DNA from: Palsa-1439 sp050015495
GTDB lineage: Bacteria > Verrucomicrobiota > Verrucomicrobiia > Palsa-1439
Length of the DNA: 64,000 nt
Reading direction: 5' to 3'
NCBI GenBank assembly: GCA_050015495.1
Contig: JBEKBH010000007.1
Coordinates: 1-64,000, forward strand
Every line of letters begins with the position of its first letter. Positions within the stretch are counted from its first letter, which is position 1. Below are positions 1 through 8,892 of the stretch, piece by piece. A program made the translations under genes and the position numbers. The notes under the pieces were generated by a model, which saw nothing but the letters and a program-made list of their open reading frames with translations, was not told the origin of the DNA and ran no database searches.

Positions 1-3000
1 CTGTGTCTGCCCACCCGCCACGGTGTACGGGCTGCCGCTGGCGATGAGGAAGGGTGACGCGGTCGCCACTGCACCGGTCAGCGTCTGTTGCCCGAAGTTG
101 ATTACCGAGAAATTCAAACCATTGGTCTGGCCGACAGTCACCACGCTGTAGTTGAGGCTGCCCGGATTGACCCCGAGTTGCGCCGGAGTGATCACCAAGA
201 TGTAGCTGGCCTGGGTGTTGGTGCTCACGCCCACCGGCCCGCTGACGATCAGGCTGACCGTGTAGATGCCGGCGCTGTTGTACGTGTAACTCAGGCTGGT
301 CGCCATCGTGTTGGTCGTGGTGCCGTCCCCGAAGTTCCAGAATCGATTGGTGATCGTGCCGGTCGAGTCGTCGGTAAACGTGACCGCCAACGGCGCCGGG
401 CCATTGATCGGGCTGCCCGTGAACAGCGCCACGGGCACAATCGCTCCCGTGCCGCTGACGGTGTCGGTAGCCGTGCCCCCGTTGGCGCTGGTGAAGATCA
501 CGCTATTGGTGAACCCGCCCGCCGCCACCGGCGCAAACTGCACCACCACGTTGGTCGTGCCGAAGCCCGCGACGCTGAAGGTCGCTCCGGAGACGATCGT
601 GAACGGTCCGCTGACGCTGGCCGTGCCGTTGCTGACGACGGTGCCGCCGGTGTTCGTAACCACGAGCGTGGTCTGGGCCAACGTGCCAGTGGTCATCGTC
701 CCAAAGTCGTAGCTCGCGGGGCTGGCCGCGATGTTGCCCGGTGTCAACCCGGTGCCGTTGACCGTGTTGGCCGAGTCACCGCCGTTGCTCGTGAAAATCA
801 CCGTGTCATTGAACGTGGTGGCCGTGCCGGGAGCAAACGCCACTGTCACCGTCGCCGTCTGTCCGCCGTCCACACTGTAACTGCCGCCGCTGGTTACGGT
901 GAACGGCTCAGAGCTGGCGGCGGTACCGGTGAGTGTGATGTCGCCGGTATTGATGACAGAGAAACTCAAGCTGTTGGTCTGGCCAATGGTCACCGAGCCG
1001 TAACTCAGACTGCCCGGGTTGACCACCAGATGTGACGGATTGACCACCACGATATAATTGGTCAGGGTCAGGCTGCTGGAGCCCAGCGGGCCGGAAACCG
1101 TGAGGCTGACCGTGTTGGTGCCGGCTGTCGCGTAGGTGTGGAGGAAGCGGCCGTCGGTGTTGTTGGTGCTGGTGCCATCGCCGAGATTCCAGGACCGGTT
1201 GGTAACGGTGCCGCCGGATGTGTCGGTGAACGTCACGATCAATGGCCAGGGGCCGTTGGTCGGGCTGGCTGTGAAGCTGGCCGTGGGCGGAAGCACACAC
1301 ACGCCTGTCACAAGCGATGGAGCCGGGTTGCCGTAAAGGAGCAACCACAAATTATTGCCGCTCACATCGGGTATGGCGGTGAGGTTGTCACCGTTGCCGG
1401 GGACCTGGACCAAGCCGGCAATGGTGCTCTCGATCCAATCTGTCCCCACCGGCGCAATTCTCACCACCGTGGTGTTGACTTGGTCCGCAACGTAGAGATT
1501 ATTGCTGCTGTCCACGGCAATGCCTTGTGGCCAGTTGAAGTCCGACGCAACGGTGCTGGCTACCCAGTTGGTGCCGCTCGGTGTGAGCTTGGTAACACTA
1601 CCGAGTTCCGTGTCCACCACATACAGATTGCCGCTACTGTCTGCGGCAATGCCTTGCGGTGAGTTGAACGCCGAGGAGATCGTGGTGGTCACCCAGTTGG
1701 TGCCGCTCGGTGTGATCTTGCGAACGGCATGGTTATCCTCGTCCGCCACATAGAGATTACCGCTGCCGTCCACCGCGATGTCAACAGGGCCCCAAAATCG
1801 CGCATTGCTGTTGGTGCCATCGGCGCTGCCAAAGTTGCCGGCCAGCCCGGCGATCGTGCTGGTTGCCCAGTTCATTCCCGCCGGCGTGATCTCCACGATC
1901 GTGGAGTCACCCGTGTCCGTCACATACAGATTGCCGTTACCGTCCACGGCAATGCCCTGTGGTGAGTTGAACCCCGAGGCAATCGTGGTGGTCACCCAAT
2001 TGGTGCCGGTCGGTGTGATCTTCCGAACGGCGTTGTTGCCCGTATCGGTCACATAGAGATTACCGCTATTGTCCACCGCAATGCCTTTGGGCCGGTTGAA
2101 TTCCGCGCTGTTGTTGGTGCCATCGGTGTTGCCGGAGGCGCCAGCCAACCCGGCGACCGTGCTGGTTATCCAGTTGGCACCCACCTGCGTGACTCTCCGA
2201 ATCGTGTTCCCTGCATCCGTCACGTAGACGTTGCCGTTGGCGTCCACCGCAACGTCGTTCGGGCCCTCAAACAGCGATGCGGTAACGGGGGTATCCATTG
2301 TGTAATAGGCCAGAGAATATTCGTTCGTGTCGAGGCAAGGGACCGGTGCGAAGGTCGTCGTGTACAAGTTGGTGTCGCTGATGCGCACCTCGTCAATGAT
2401 GGCCTGGGAAAACTGCTGGGGCCCGCCGCTGCCACTGAGGTTCCACGCCGCGCCGAGCAAGATCGACGAAACGCCGGTCGTGACCGGGTCGGCCCAGCCC
2501 CCGCTACCGCCGGTGAGTTCGCCGTCCGTCCAGCCTGAAAAGGTTCCCGTACCCGGCAGGTCAAAAGCGTAGGTCACGGCAAGATGATGCCAGTTGCCGT
2601 CGTAGAGATGCTGGCCGGTAAGCGACATATTGATGACATCGCCATTCGCCCAGTCAAATTCCCACGCCTGATCGCCGTCCACCCGCATGTACCAACCGTT
2701 GCCGTCGCCATGCCAATCGTCCGTCTGCGCCATGATGACGCTGCCTCCCGGCGGTGAATTGGTGAACCTGACCCAACATTCCAAAGTCCCATGCTGAAGC
2801 TGATCGATGTTGGCGGTGGCAGCCGATTGGGCATAGTTCTGGTTGCCGTCGAACGCGAGGGCATATCCGCCCCCAATGGAGGCGACGACGTAGCTGGCGC
2901 TGATTTGGTTACTGGTACCCAGCGGTCCTGAGACCGTTAAGCCGACCGTGTACGTGCCGGCGGCGTACGTGTGCGTCGGGTTCGTCGCGACGGCGAAGTT

Positions 3001-6000
3001 GGTTGTGGTGCCGTCCCCAAAATCCCACGCTCGATTGGTGATTGTGCCGGTCGAGTTGTCGGTAAACGTCACTGCCAACGGCGCTGTCCCGTTGGTCGGG
3101 CTGCCCGTGAACAGCGCCACGGGCGCAATCGCCCCCATGCCGCTGACCGTGTTGGTGGCCGCGCCCCCGTTGGCGCTGGTGTAGATCACGCTATTGGTGA
3201 ACCCGCCCGCCGCTACCGGCGCAAACTGCACTACCACGTTGGTCGTGCCGAAGCCCGCAACGCTGAAGGTCGCGCCCGAGACGATCGTGAACGGTCCGCT
3301 GACGCTGGCCGTGCCATTGCTGACCGCCGTGCCGCCGGAGTTGGTGACCACCAACGTGGTCTGGGCCGTCGTGCCGGTCGCCAGCATGCCGAAACTGTAG
3401 CTGGCGGGGTTGACCGCGATGTTGCCCGCCGTCAGCCCGGTGCCGCTGACCGTATTGGTCGAGGCGCCGCCGTTGCTCGCGAAGATGACGTTGGTACCAA
3501 AGCTGCCGGCGACAACGGGCGTAAAGGCCACGCTCACCGTGGCCGTCTGCCCACCCGCCACGATGTACGGGCTGCCACCGGCGATGAGGAACGGCGACGC
3601 GGTCGCGACCGAACCGGTCAGCGTCTGTTGCCCGGAGTTGATCACCGAAAAATTCAAGCTGCTGGTCTGGCCGACGGTGACCCCGCCGTAGGTGAGACTG
3701 CCCGGATTGACCACCAGATTCGGCGGATTGACCGCGACGATGTAATCGGTCCGGGTGCTGGTTCCGCTCCCTCCATAGCCGCTCACGGTCAGACCGACGG
3801 TATACGTGCCGGCGTTGCTGTAGGTGTGGCTCATGCCCGTGGTCGTCGTGTTGGTGGTGTTGCTATCCCCGAAGGACCAGAACCAGTTGGTAATCGCCCC
3901 GGTGGACGCGTCGGTGAATGTGACCGCCAACGGCACCGGGCCATTGGTCGGACTGGCGGTAAAACCGGCCACCGGCGGGGGTGGATTGGTGGCCACGATG
4001 TAGTTGGACAGCGTGTTCGTGCTGCTGCCGCCGTAGGCCCAGATCGTCAGGCTGACGGTATAGGTCCCGGCGTTGTAGGTGTGGCTCAGGCTGCTGGTCG
4101 TGGTGTTGGTCGTGGTTCCATCCCCGAGATTCCAGTTCCAGTTGGTGATCACGCCCACCGACGTGTCGGTGAACGTCACCGCCAGCGGCGCCGTGCCATT
4201 GGTCGGGCTACCCGTGAAGCTGGCGACGGGCGGCGCTGCAGACACGATGTAGTTGGATTGGATGCTCGTACCGCTCCCGCCGTAGCCGGTGGCGATCAGG
4301 GTCACCGCGTATGTGCCGGCGGCATACGTGTGCACCGGATCGGTCTCGACGCCAAAGTTGGTTGTGCTGCCATCCCCGAAATTCCAATACCAATTGGTGA
4401 TCGAACCGGTTGACGCGTCGGTAAACGTTACCCCCAACGGCGCCACACCGATCGTCGGACTGCCGGTGAACCCGGCCACAGGCGGTGGTGGATTCGCCAC
4501 CACGATGTAGTTGAACTGCGTGCTCGTACTGCTGCCACCGTAGGCCCAGATGGTCAGGCCGATGTTATAGGTCCCGGCGTTGTACGTGTGTCTCAGAGTG
4601 TTGGTGGTGGTGTTGGTCGTGGTGCCGTCCCCAAGAGTCCAGTTCCAGTTGGTGATCGTGCCGATCGACGTGTCGGTGAACGTCACCGTCGACGGTGCTG
4701 TGCCATTGGTCGGACTACCCGTGAAGCTGGCCACCGGGAACGGCGCTACCACCAGGTCCAGTTGATTACTTGTCGAGGTGTTGACGAGCAGCGAGTACGT
4801 GAGATTGGTGTTCGGCGTCGTCCCGATGGTCAACCCGCTCGTGCTCATCGTGCCGGTGGACGTGAACAGCGTGTACGTTCCGTTGGTGAAGCCGCCGCTA
4901 TCGGTGAAATTGAGCGTGCCGGTCAAATAGAGCTTGCCGGTCATCGCCGTCGTATTGAAGTTGGTCCCCAACTGCACGGTCGTCGTCGAGCCGGCGGAGA
5001 AGCTCAAGCTGCTGCCGGAGATCGTCAACTGGCCAACCGAGTTGAGCGGGTTGAAGAAGCCGTTACTGCTCACGATGCAATACTTGCCTGGAAAAGTAAG
5101 AGTGCCATACCCTTGGATCGTGCCGGAGCAGGTTATTGTCCCCGCTTGAAACGATCCGCCTGCCAAATTCAGCGTGTTGCTGCCATTGATCGCCAGCCCG
5201 GCAGTGCTGCTGACGGTGCCGCCGGCTCCGACTGTGAGCACATTGTTTGTGGCCGGGCCTGGGCCGGTGTCGCCGCTACTGCCGCTACTGTCCCAGCCGA
5301 TGAAGAAGCTTCCTCCGAAAGTGCAGACGGCATTACTCTGAACTATCATGCTATTGTTATATGATCCTGTGGCGGTGCTGGATCTCTTGCCGATGGTGGC
5401 GTGCCCTCCCGTAATAGCTGCGTGAGCACCGCTGTCCAGAATGAACGTATTGTTACTGGAACCCCCGTCACTCGAGCTGCCCATGCGAAATGAGCTGCTG
5501 ATGGTGATCGAAGCAGAATTGGAAACCACCACTGAATTCCCATAGCTACCTGGTGTGCCGACGGTGAACTCGCGGCCGTTGTTAAAGTACGTATTCGTGC
5601 CACTGATCACGAGGGTTCCACGTGAATTCGTTCCCTCGCCCACGGTCAGACCCGGGTCTGAACCTGTCCCCAAGGCGACGTACCCGTTGGTGACGTACAG
5701 TATCCCCACGCCATTCCCGCCGACAGCGAGTGGCCCATTATCAACCAAGCCTCCCTGTCCCTGTGTGGAAGAGGCAATATAGACAATCGACGTGCTGCCC
5801 GCGGTCTCGCCAACCACAAACGTGTCGTTGGTAAGAGCCGTGTTGGTGACGTGGTTCGTACCCAGGTCGAGCGTGACTGTGGCGATCGTATTCGAGGCGT
5901 TGCTGAAGAAATTGGTCGCGATGCTCACATTGTTGGTGAGCGTCACGTAATACGTGGCGGCGTTGGTGAAGAACGCGTTGTTGTTTGCCCCCGGGGGGCC

Positions 6001-6261
6001 AGTCGGGTTCCACGCGTTCGGGTCCCCCCAGTAGTCGCTGCCGCCTACCCAAGTGTAATTGATTTGGGCCTGACTGCTAACCGCGCCCATGACCAACCCC
6101 AGCGCCAGGACCAGCGCCCAGACGCCACTATGCCCATGACCCTGATTCGCGGGACGGGGCTGGCTATGACGAATCAGCCCAAAGCGACGCGCCGACGGGA
6201 TTCCCGATTCCGAATCGGCCAGTTGTTGAGGGGTGTGCCCCGCTGTACGCAAGAAATCCAT
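1..6261 (-). CDS. Giant secreted modular protein (PKD/choice-of-anchor/LamG/NHL), C-terminus beyond window
   Basis: The frame is open from an ATG at 6261 to position 1, giving 2087 residues with no stop, so the C-terminus lies outside the window. Residues 48-66 form a hydrophobic signal core (WALVLALGLVMGAVSSQAQ) after an unusually long basic N-region. Residues ~70-507 are Asn/Thr/Gly-rich beta-strand repeats of autotransporter-like passenger type. Then come four PKD domains (~510-835, each with a W-x-[FL]-GDG core), two choice-of-anchor-D/HYDIN-like domains (~850-1038), PKD5, a LamG/concanavalin-like domain (~1129-1318) and six NHL repeats (~1328-1624, GIAVD-x-GNLYV type). PKD6, two more anchor domains, PKD7 and the start of another anchor domain follow. 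Such proteins are exported and probably act at the surface in adhesion or polymer binding; the ligand is unknown. No clear Shine-Dalgarno precedes the ATG, so the start is provisional. Frames on the plus strand here are shadows. Confidence 0.85.
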   Translation of the reverse strand, partial: MDFLRTAGHTPQQLADSESGIPSARRFGLIRHSQPRPANQGHGHSGVWALVLALGLVMGAVSSQAQINYTWVGGSDYWGDPNAWNPTGPPGANNNAFFTNAATYYVTLTNNVSIATNFFSNASNTIATVTLDLGTNHVTNTALTNDTFVVGETAGSTSIVYIASSTQGQGGLVDNGPLAVGGNGVGILYVTNGYVALGTGSDPGLTVGEGTNSRGTLVISGTNTYFNNGREFTVGTPGSYGNSVVVSNSASITISSSFRMGSSSDGGSSNNTFILDSGAHAAITGGHATIGKRSSTATGSYNNSMIVQSNAVCTFGGSFFIGWDSSGSSGDTGPGPATNNVLTVGAGGTVSSTAGLAINGSNTLNLAGGSFQAGTITCSGTIQGYGTLTFPGKYCIVSSNGFFNPLNSVGQLTISGSSLSFSAGSTTTVQLGTNFNTTAMTGKLYLTGTLNFTDSGGFTNGTYTLFTSTGTMSTSGLTIGTTPNTNLTYSLLVNTSTSNQLDLVVAPFPVASFTGSPTNGTAPSTVTFTDTSIGTITNWNWTLGDGTTTNTTTNTLRHTYNAGTYNIGLTIWAYGGSSTSTQFNYIVVANPPPPVAGFTGSPTIGVAPLGVTFTDASTGSITNWYWNFGDGSTTNFGVETDPVHTYAAGTYAVTLIATGYGGSGTSIQSNYIVSAAPPVASFTGSPTNGTAPLAVTFTDTSVGVITNWNWNLGDGTTTNTTTSSLSHTYNAGTYTVSLTIWAYGGSSTNTLSNYIVATNPPPPVAGFTASPTNGPVPLAVTFTDASTGAITNWFWSFGDSNTTNTTTTGMSHTYSNAGTYTVGLTVSGYGGSGTSTRTDYIVAVNPPNLVVNPGSLTYGGVTVGQTSSLNFSVINSGQQTLTGSVATASPFLIAGGSPYIVAGGQTATVSVAFTPVVAGSFGTNVIFASNGGASTNTVSGTGLTAGNIAVNPASYSFGMLATGTTAQTTLVVTNSGGTAVSNGTASVSGPFTIVSGATFSVAGFGTTNVVVQFAPVAAGGFTNSVIYTSANGGAATNTVSGMGAIAPVALFTGSPTNGTAPLAVTFTDNSTGTITNRAWDFGDGTTTNFAVATNPTHTYAAGTYTVGLTVSGPLGTSNQISASYVVASIGGGYALAFDGNQNYAQSAATANIDQLQHGTLECWVRFTNSPPGGSVIMAQTDDWHGDGNGWYMRVDGDQAWEFDWANGDVINMSLTGQHLYDGNWHHLAVTYAFDLPGTGTFSGWTDGELTGGSGGWADPVTTGVSSILLGAAWNLSGSGGPQQFSQAIIDEVRISDTNLYTTTFAPVPCLDTNEYSLAYYTMDTPVTASLFEGPNDVAVDANGNVYVTDAGNTIRRVTQVGANWITSTVAGLAGASGNTDGTNNSAEFNRPKGIAVDNSGNLYVTDTGNNAVRKITPTGTNWVTTTIASGFNSPQGIAVDGNGNLYVTDTGDSTIVEITPAGMNWATSTIAGLAGNFGSADGTNSNARFWGPVDIAVDGSGNLYVADEDNHAVRKITPSGTNWVTTTISSAFNSPQGIAADSSGNLYVVDTELGSVTKLTPSGTNWVASTVASDFNWPQGIAVDSSNNLYVADQVNTTVVRIAPVGTDWIESTIAGLVQVPGNGDNLTAIPDVSGNNLWLLLYGNPAPSLVTGVCVLPPTASFTASPTNGPWPLIVTFTDTSGGTVTNRSWNLGDGTSTNNTDGRFLHTYATAGTNTVSLTVSGPLGSSSLTLTNYIVVVNPSHLVVNPGSLSYGSVTIGQTNSLSFSVINTGDITLTGTAASSEPFTVTSGGSYSVDGGQTATVTVAFAPGTATTFNDTVIFTSNGGDSANTVNGTGLTPGNIAASPASYDFGTMTTGTLAQTTLVVTNTGGTVVSNGTASVSGPFTIVSGATFSVAGFGTTNVVVQFAPVAAGGFTNSVIFTSANGGTATDTVSGTGAIVPVALFTGSPINGPAPLAVTFTDDSTGTITNRFWNFGDGTTTNTMATSLSYTYNSAGIYTVSLIVSGPVGVSTNTQASYILVITPAQLGVNPGSLNYSVVTVGQTNGLNFSVINFGQQTLTGAVATASPFLIASGSPYTVAGGQTQ

Positions 6262-6381
6262 TTGGGGAAGAAGCCGCCGCGCCCTCTCTACTGGGAGAGA
6301 CGCGTTAAGCCCGTTCTGATGCGTAAACGGCGTCAGACGACTCTGTCCATTCAGGTCCATCTCTTTCGTGCTTCCCCCATT

Positions 6382-6543
6382 GCAGTCTTGGTGTCATTGC
6401 CTTCGAGAGCTGAACCTGACACAGTGCGTCCCAGCGGTGGGAAGCCTCTACATAAGTTGATAGCAGTCTGCATGCCATTGCCTTCGAGAGCCTTAACTGA
6501 CGCAATGCGTCCCGGCGGTGCAAAGCCTCCACATTTGGATATC
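6382..6543. repeat. Two tandem copies of an 81-bp direct repeat
   Basis: Copy 1 (6382-6462) and copy 2 (6463-6543) align without gaps. They share a 16-bp identical block (CATTGCCTTCGAGAGC at 6395 and 6476) and related flanking blocks. The period is 81 bp, a multiple of three, so minus-strand frames run through both copies, but the translation matches no family I recognise. It lies just upstream of the giant secreted gene on that gene's strand. Confidence 0.7.
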
Positions 6544-6762
6544 GGCAGGCTTGCCGAAACCTTTAGCGCGATATTTCCAAGGTTTTCCACCGTATGTCGG
6601 CAGATCTTGCCCGTGCCACGTTTCGTCTAAAGTTGGTGGTTAACCAATTGGGAGCATTGTGTTGCGAACGCCAGTCGGAGACGTCCATGGGTGGTTCTCT
6701 GACAATGCCATCCGGCCAATGCGCCCAGCTGTCGTGATCGCGGAGGGCGACGAGTTGCGGGG
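6544..6762. other. Spacer without recognisable gene
   Basis: Short overlapping frames on both strands show no family motif. I see nothing else here apart from the possible promoter region of the leftward giant gene. Confidence 0.5.
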
Positions 6763-7119
6763 GTGTTCGCGCCCAAGGGGGAACTACGGCGCGTGAGGAG
6801 CGGCATACGGCGAAAGAAATATGGTTGGCGGAGAGGGGCCCTTCTGCACCCCTTTTGTCGTTTAGTGCTCCGGGCTGTAAGGACAGTTCCGCCCCCTTGG
6901 CTGATAGACCCCACTACCCGCTCGCAAACCCTGAGAAATTACCGCCTGCAGGCGAATCTGAGTCAAACGGCACTGGCGGCCAAGCTGGGGGTGACCTTAA
7001 GCGCGGTCGCACGGTGGGAACAGGGCAAAGCGACCGCGAATGGAAAATCGTGGCGTGCGCTCCGGGCACTGCTACCCGTTGGCAGTGGTGCCTTTTTGTC
7101 ACCTGAGTTTCACCTGTAG
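6763..7119 (+). CDS. Small XRE-type HTH frame, possibly a remnant
   Basis: The last ~65 of 118 residues form a Cro/XRE-like helix-turn-helix. The pattern LRNYRLQANLSQTALAAKLG, then TLSAVARWEQG, shows the usual Q-x-x-[LV]-A and W-E-x-G positions. The first ~50 residues are basic, look non-coding and have no counterpart in the family, so the real start may lie downstream or be lost. It is the first of three consecutive HTH-coding frames in different phases within 800 bp. A DNA-binding function is plausible from the motif; whether the gene is expressed is unknown. Confidence 0.45.
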   Translation: MFAPKGELRRVRSGIRRKKYGWRRGALLHPFCRLVLRAVRTVPPPWLIDPTTRSQTLRNYRLQANLSQTALAAKLGVTLSAVARWEQGKATANGKSWRALRALLPVGSGAFLSPEFHL

Positions 7120-7147
7120 AAAGCCAAAAATCATCAGCCATTTATGA

Positions 7148-7342
7148 AAATCCGAGCACTATCCAGCGAACCCGCGCTACGTACGAGAGCACATCAAAAA
7201 GCGGCCCTTTGACCTCAAATTACGAACGTCCGATTGCCAAGTTATTCTCGGTGTCAACAAGCGAACACTGATCGGCTGGGAGAAAGGTAGACACCAGCCC
7301 AGTCGGCGAATGCGGAGGCGGATTGTCTCATTCCTCGGGTAA
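7148..7342 (+). pseudogene. Remnant of an XRE-type HTH gene without start codon
   Basis: An open stretch follows a stop at 7145-7147 and ends at TAA 7340-7342. It encodes a recognisable HTH end: YVREHIKKRPFDLKLR, then a C-Q-V-I-L-G-V-N-K-R-T-L turn, WEKGRHQPS and RRRIVSFLG. This matches the common small HTH proteins ending in FLG(Y/F)-x-P. No ATG, GTG or TTG lies at a sensible place, and the usual Q-K-D helix is altered, so I read it as a decayed copy. It overlaps the start of the next HTH frame in another phase. Confidence 0.5.
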
Positions 7343-7574
7343 GACCTCTTTTGAGTTGACTGGGCGGGCTCACCAAGCCCGCTACCGTCGAGAAATCCTT
7401 GATAAACCCCTGAAGCGACGCCGTCTGCAACTCCGTCTCTTCCAAGCTGATCTGGCGAAAGTGTTCGGCGTGGACGTAGCGTCCATTCGGAATTGGACGC
7501 ACAATATTCATCCCCCCGCCAAACAGCACCGGACGCGCGTCATCAACTGGCTCGGCTACGATCCAGACGTTTGA
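7323..7574 (+). CDS. Small XRE-like helix-turn-helix protein
   Basis: The predicted 83-residue protein is basic. Residues ~29-80 read RRRLQLRLFQADLAKVFGVD followed by SIRNW, an H-x-P-P linker and RVINWLGYDP. This is the signature of the small HTH regulators that end in FLGYDP or NWLGYDP. It is the most intact of the three HTH frames in this stretch. The start overlaps the previous remnant and no Shine-Dalgarno is evident. A strong palindrome (7605-7646) follows 30 bp after the stop and could end its transcript. Its targets are unknown. Confidence 0.6.
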   Translation: MSHSSGKTSFELTGRAHQARYRREILDKPLKRRRLQLRLFQADLAKVFGVDVASIRNWTHNIHPPAKQHRTRVINWLGYDPDV

Positions 7575-7604
7575 CCAGTTGCCGTCCGGAAGTGGCCGAA
7601 AATT

Positions 7605-7646
7605 ACAAATAGGCAACACAACCAGCTGGTTGTGTTGCCTATTTGT
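7605..7646. terminator. Perfect 42-bp palindrome, likely bidirectional terminator
   Basis: Positions 7605-7625 are the exact reverse complement of 7626-7646, giving a 21-bp-arm palindrome with an AGCT centre. It lies between the rightward HTH gene and the leftward DedA-rhodanese gene, where a shared terminator is expected. The following T-run is weak (ATTTGT), so a recombination site or cruciform is the alternative. Confidence 0.6.
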
Positions 7647-7822
7647 TGCCCTGATTTCATGGCGGTCCGTCTTCATACCTAACATCCAAGCACGCGATGT
7701 GATGCGCTGAAGGTGACCCAGCACGATTTGCGCTATTTGCTATTTGCGCACCGCATCCGAATACAAAGGCGAACGGGGCACTAGCCATATGTGGTAGCCG
7801 CGGATAGGGTTGTTGGCGAAAA

Positions 7823-8785
7823 TCATCGCGTCTCTTCCTGCGCGGCGAAACCGAGGTGCGGTTCCAGTGGATAGTTCCGCTCCCGCCACGCATCGATCCC
7901 GCCCGCCAATGGACGGACGCGAGTGATGCCGCGCTTGTAAAGAATCAATGCCGTACGAACGGCGCTCGCGTCATTCGGGCAGGAACAATAGAGCACTACC
8001 TCCTGATCGCGCGGGATTTCGAGAATCCAGTTCTGCACTTCTTCCAGAAGCAGGTGCCGCGCACCGGGAATGCGATAGGGATCGCTCGTCGCAGCGAGGG
8101 TGGAGCGCACATCCACTATGAAGGTTTCCTGCCCCATATCCAACCGCTGCCGAAGCTCGTCCACCGTAATCCGAGCCATCTGCAGTTGCCGCAACGCCCG
8201 TTGCCTCTGAATGTATTTGAAGGCGATGTACGCGACGAGCAATGACACCAGCAACACAAACGCGCCGCGCCCCAGTCGCTCCAACCCTTCGGCGACCTGC
8301 TGAAGCTGGCTGCGAAACAGGAACCCCAGCAGCACGAAACACCCCACATATAAAAATCCGCCCAACCCGTCGAAGAATAGAAACCGGCGGACATCCATCC
8401 GAGACATCCCCGCCAGCGGCGGCATGACCGTACCGAGGCCAGGAACAAATTTCGCCACCACCACGCCCCGCATCCCGTGCTTTACGAACACATCCTCGGT
8501 CCGTCGGACACACGTGTCGGGCTCCAGCGAAATCCGGCAGAGAAGTTTGACGACACGATGACCACGGTAGCGGCCGATGTAGAACCAGATCGTGTCCGCC
8601 AGCAATGCGGCCAGCGTGCCCAGCACGAGCACGAGCAGGGCATTCATTTTACCGACGCCCGCCAGACCGCCAGCCGCCAATAGGAACGGCGGAGACGGCA
8701 GAGGTGCGCCCAATTGTTCCACGAAAACCACTAGGAACACCAACAACAATCCGTAGCGAGCCATGAAATTGAAGATCTCATCCAT
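7823..8785 (-). CDS. DedA-family membrane protein with C-terminal rhodanese domain
   Basis: Residues ~1-200 carry the DedA/SNARE-associated pattern: hydrophobic segments, a G-A-P-L-P-S-P-P motif near residue 26, and the F-x-R/K-x-P-G-x-G-T stretch (KFVPGLGTV, ~112-120). Residues ~205-310 form a rhodanese domain with IVDVR (~223) and a candidate active cysteine C267 in YCSCPNDAS, followed by the G-G-x-x-A-W end motif. DedA proteins act in the inner membrane in lipid or proton-linked transport; rhodaneses handle sulfane sulfur. The fusion is a known architecture whose substrate is not established. It is the last gene of the minus-strand redox block. A GAGGA lies rather far upstream of the ATG. 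Confidence 0.85.
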   Translation of the reverse strand: MDEIFNFMARYGLLLVFLVVFVEQLGAPLPSPPFLLAAGGLAGVGKMNALLVLVLGTLAALLADTIWFYIGRYRGHRVVKLLCRISLEPDTCVRRTEDVFVKHGMRGVVVAKFVPGLGTVMPPLAGMSRMDVRRFLFFDGLGGFLYVGCFVLLGFLFRSQLQQVAEGLERLGRGAFVLLVSLLVAYIAFKYIQRQRALRQLQMARITVDELRQRLDMGQETFIVDVRSTLAATSDPYRIPGARHLLLEEVQNWILEIPRDQEVVLYCSCPNDASAVRTALILYKRGITRVRPLAGGIDAWRERNYPLEPHLGFAAQEETR

Positions 8786-8892
8786 AACGAACGCCCGGGT
8801 TGTCCTCCTCCGCAGCGATGGCGAGGGACCGTATCGAAGCTTGGTTCAGGCTTTGGAAGCGCATGTTTGGTGTTGGTCGTCTTCCTGCTGAT

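Noticed and set aside
88..4413. Long plus-strand open frames opposite the giant secreted gene (e.g. 88-1035, 2971-4413)
   Set aside because: Their translations are Arg/Gly/Asp-rich with no family motif, while the minus strand reads one continuous multi-domain protein with clear PKD, NHL and LamG patterns.
5851..6630. Plus-strand frame of 259 codons at the start of the giant gene
   Set aside because: It overlaps the signal-peptide region on the other strand and the 81-bp repeat, and its translation looks random.
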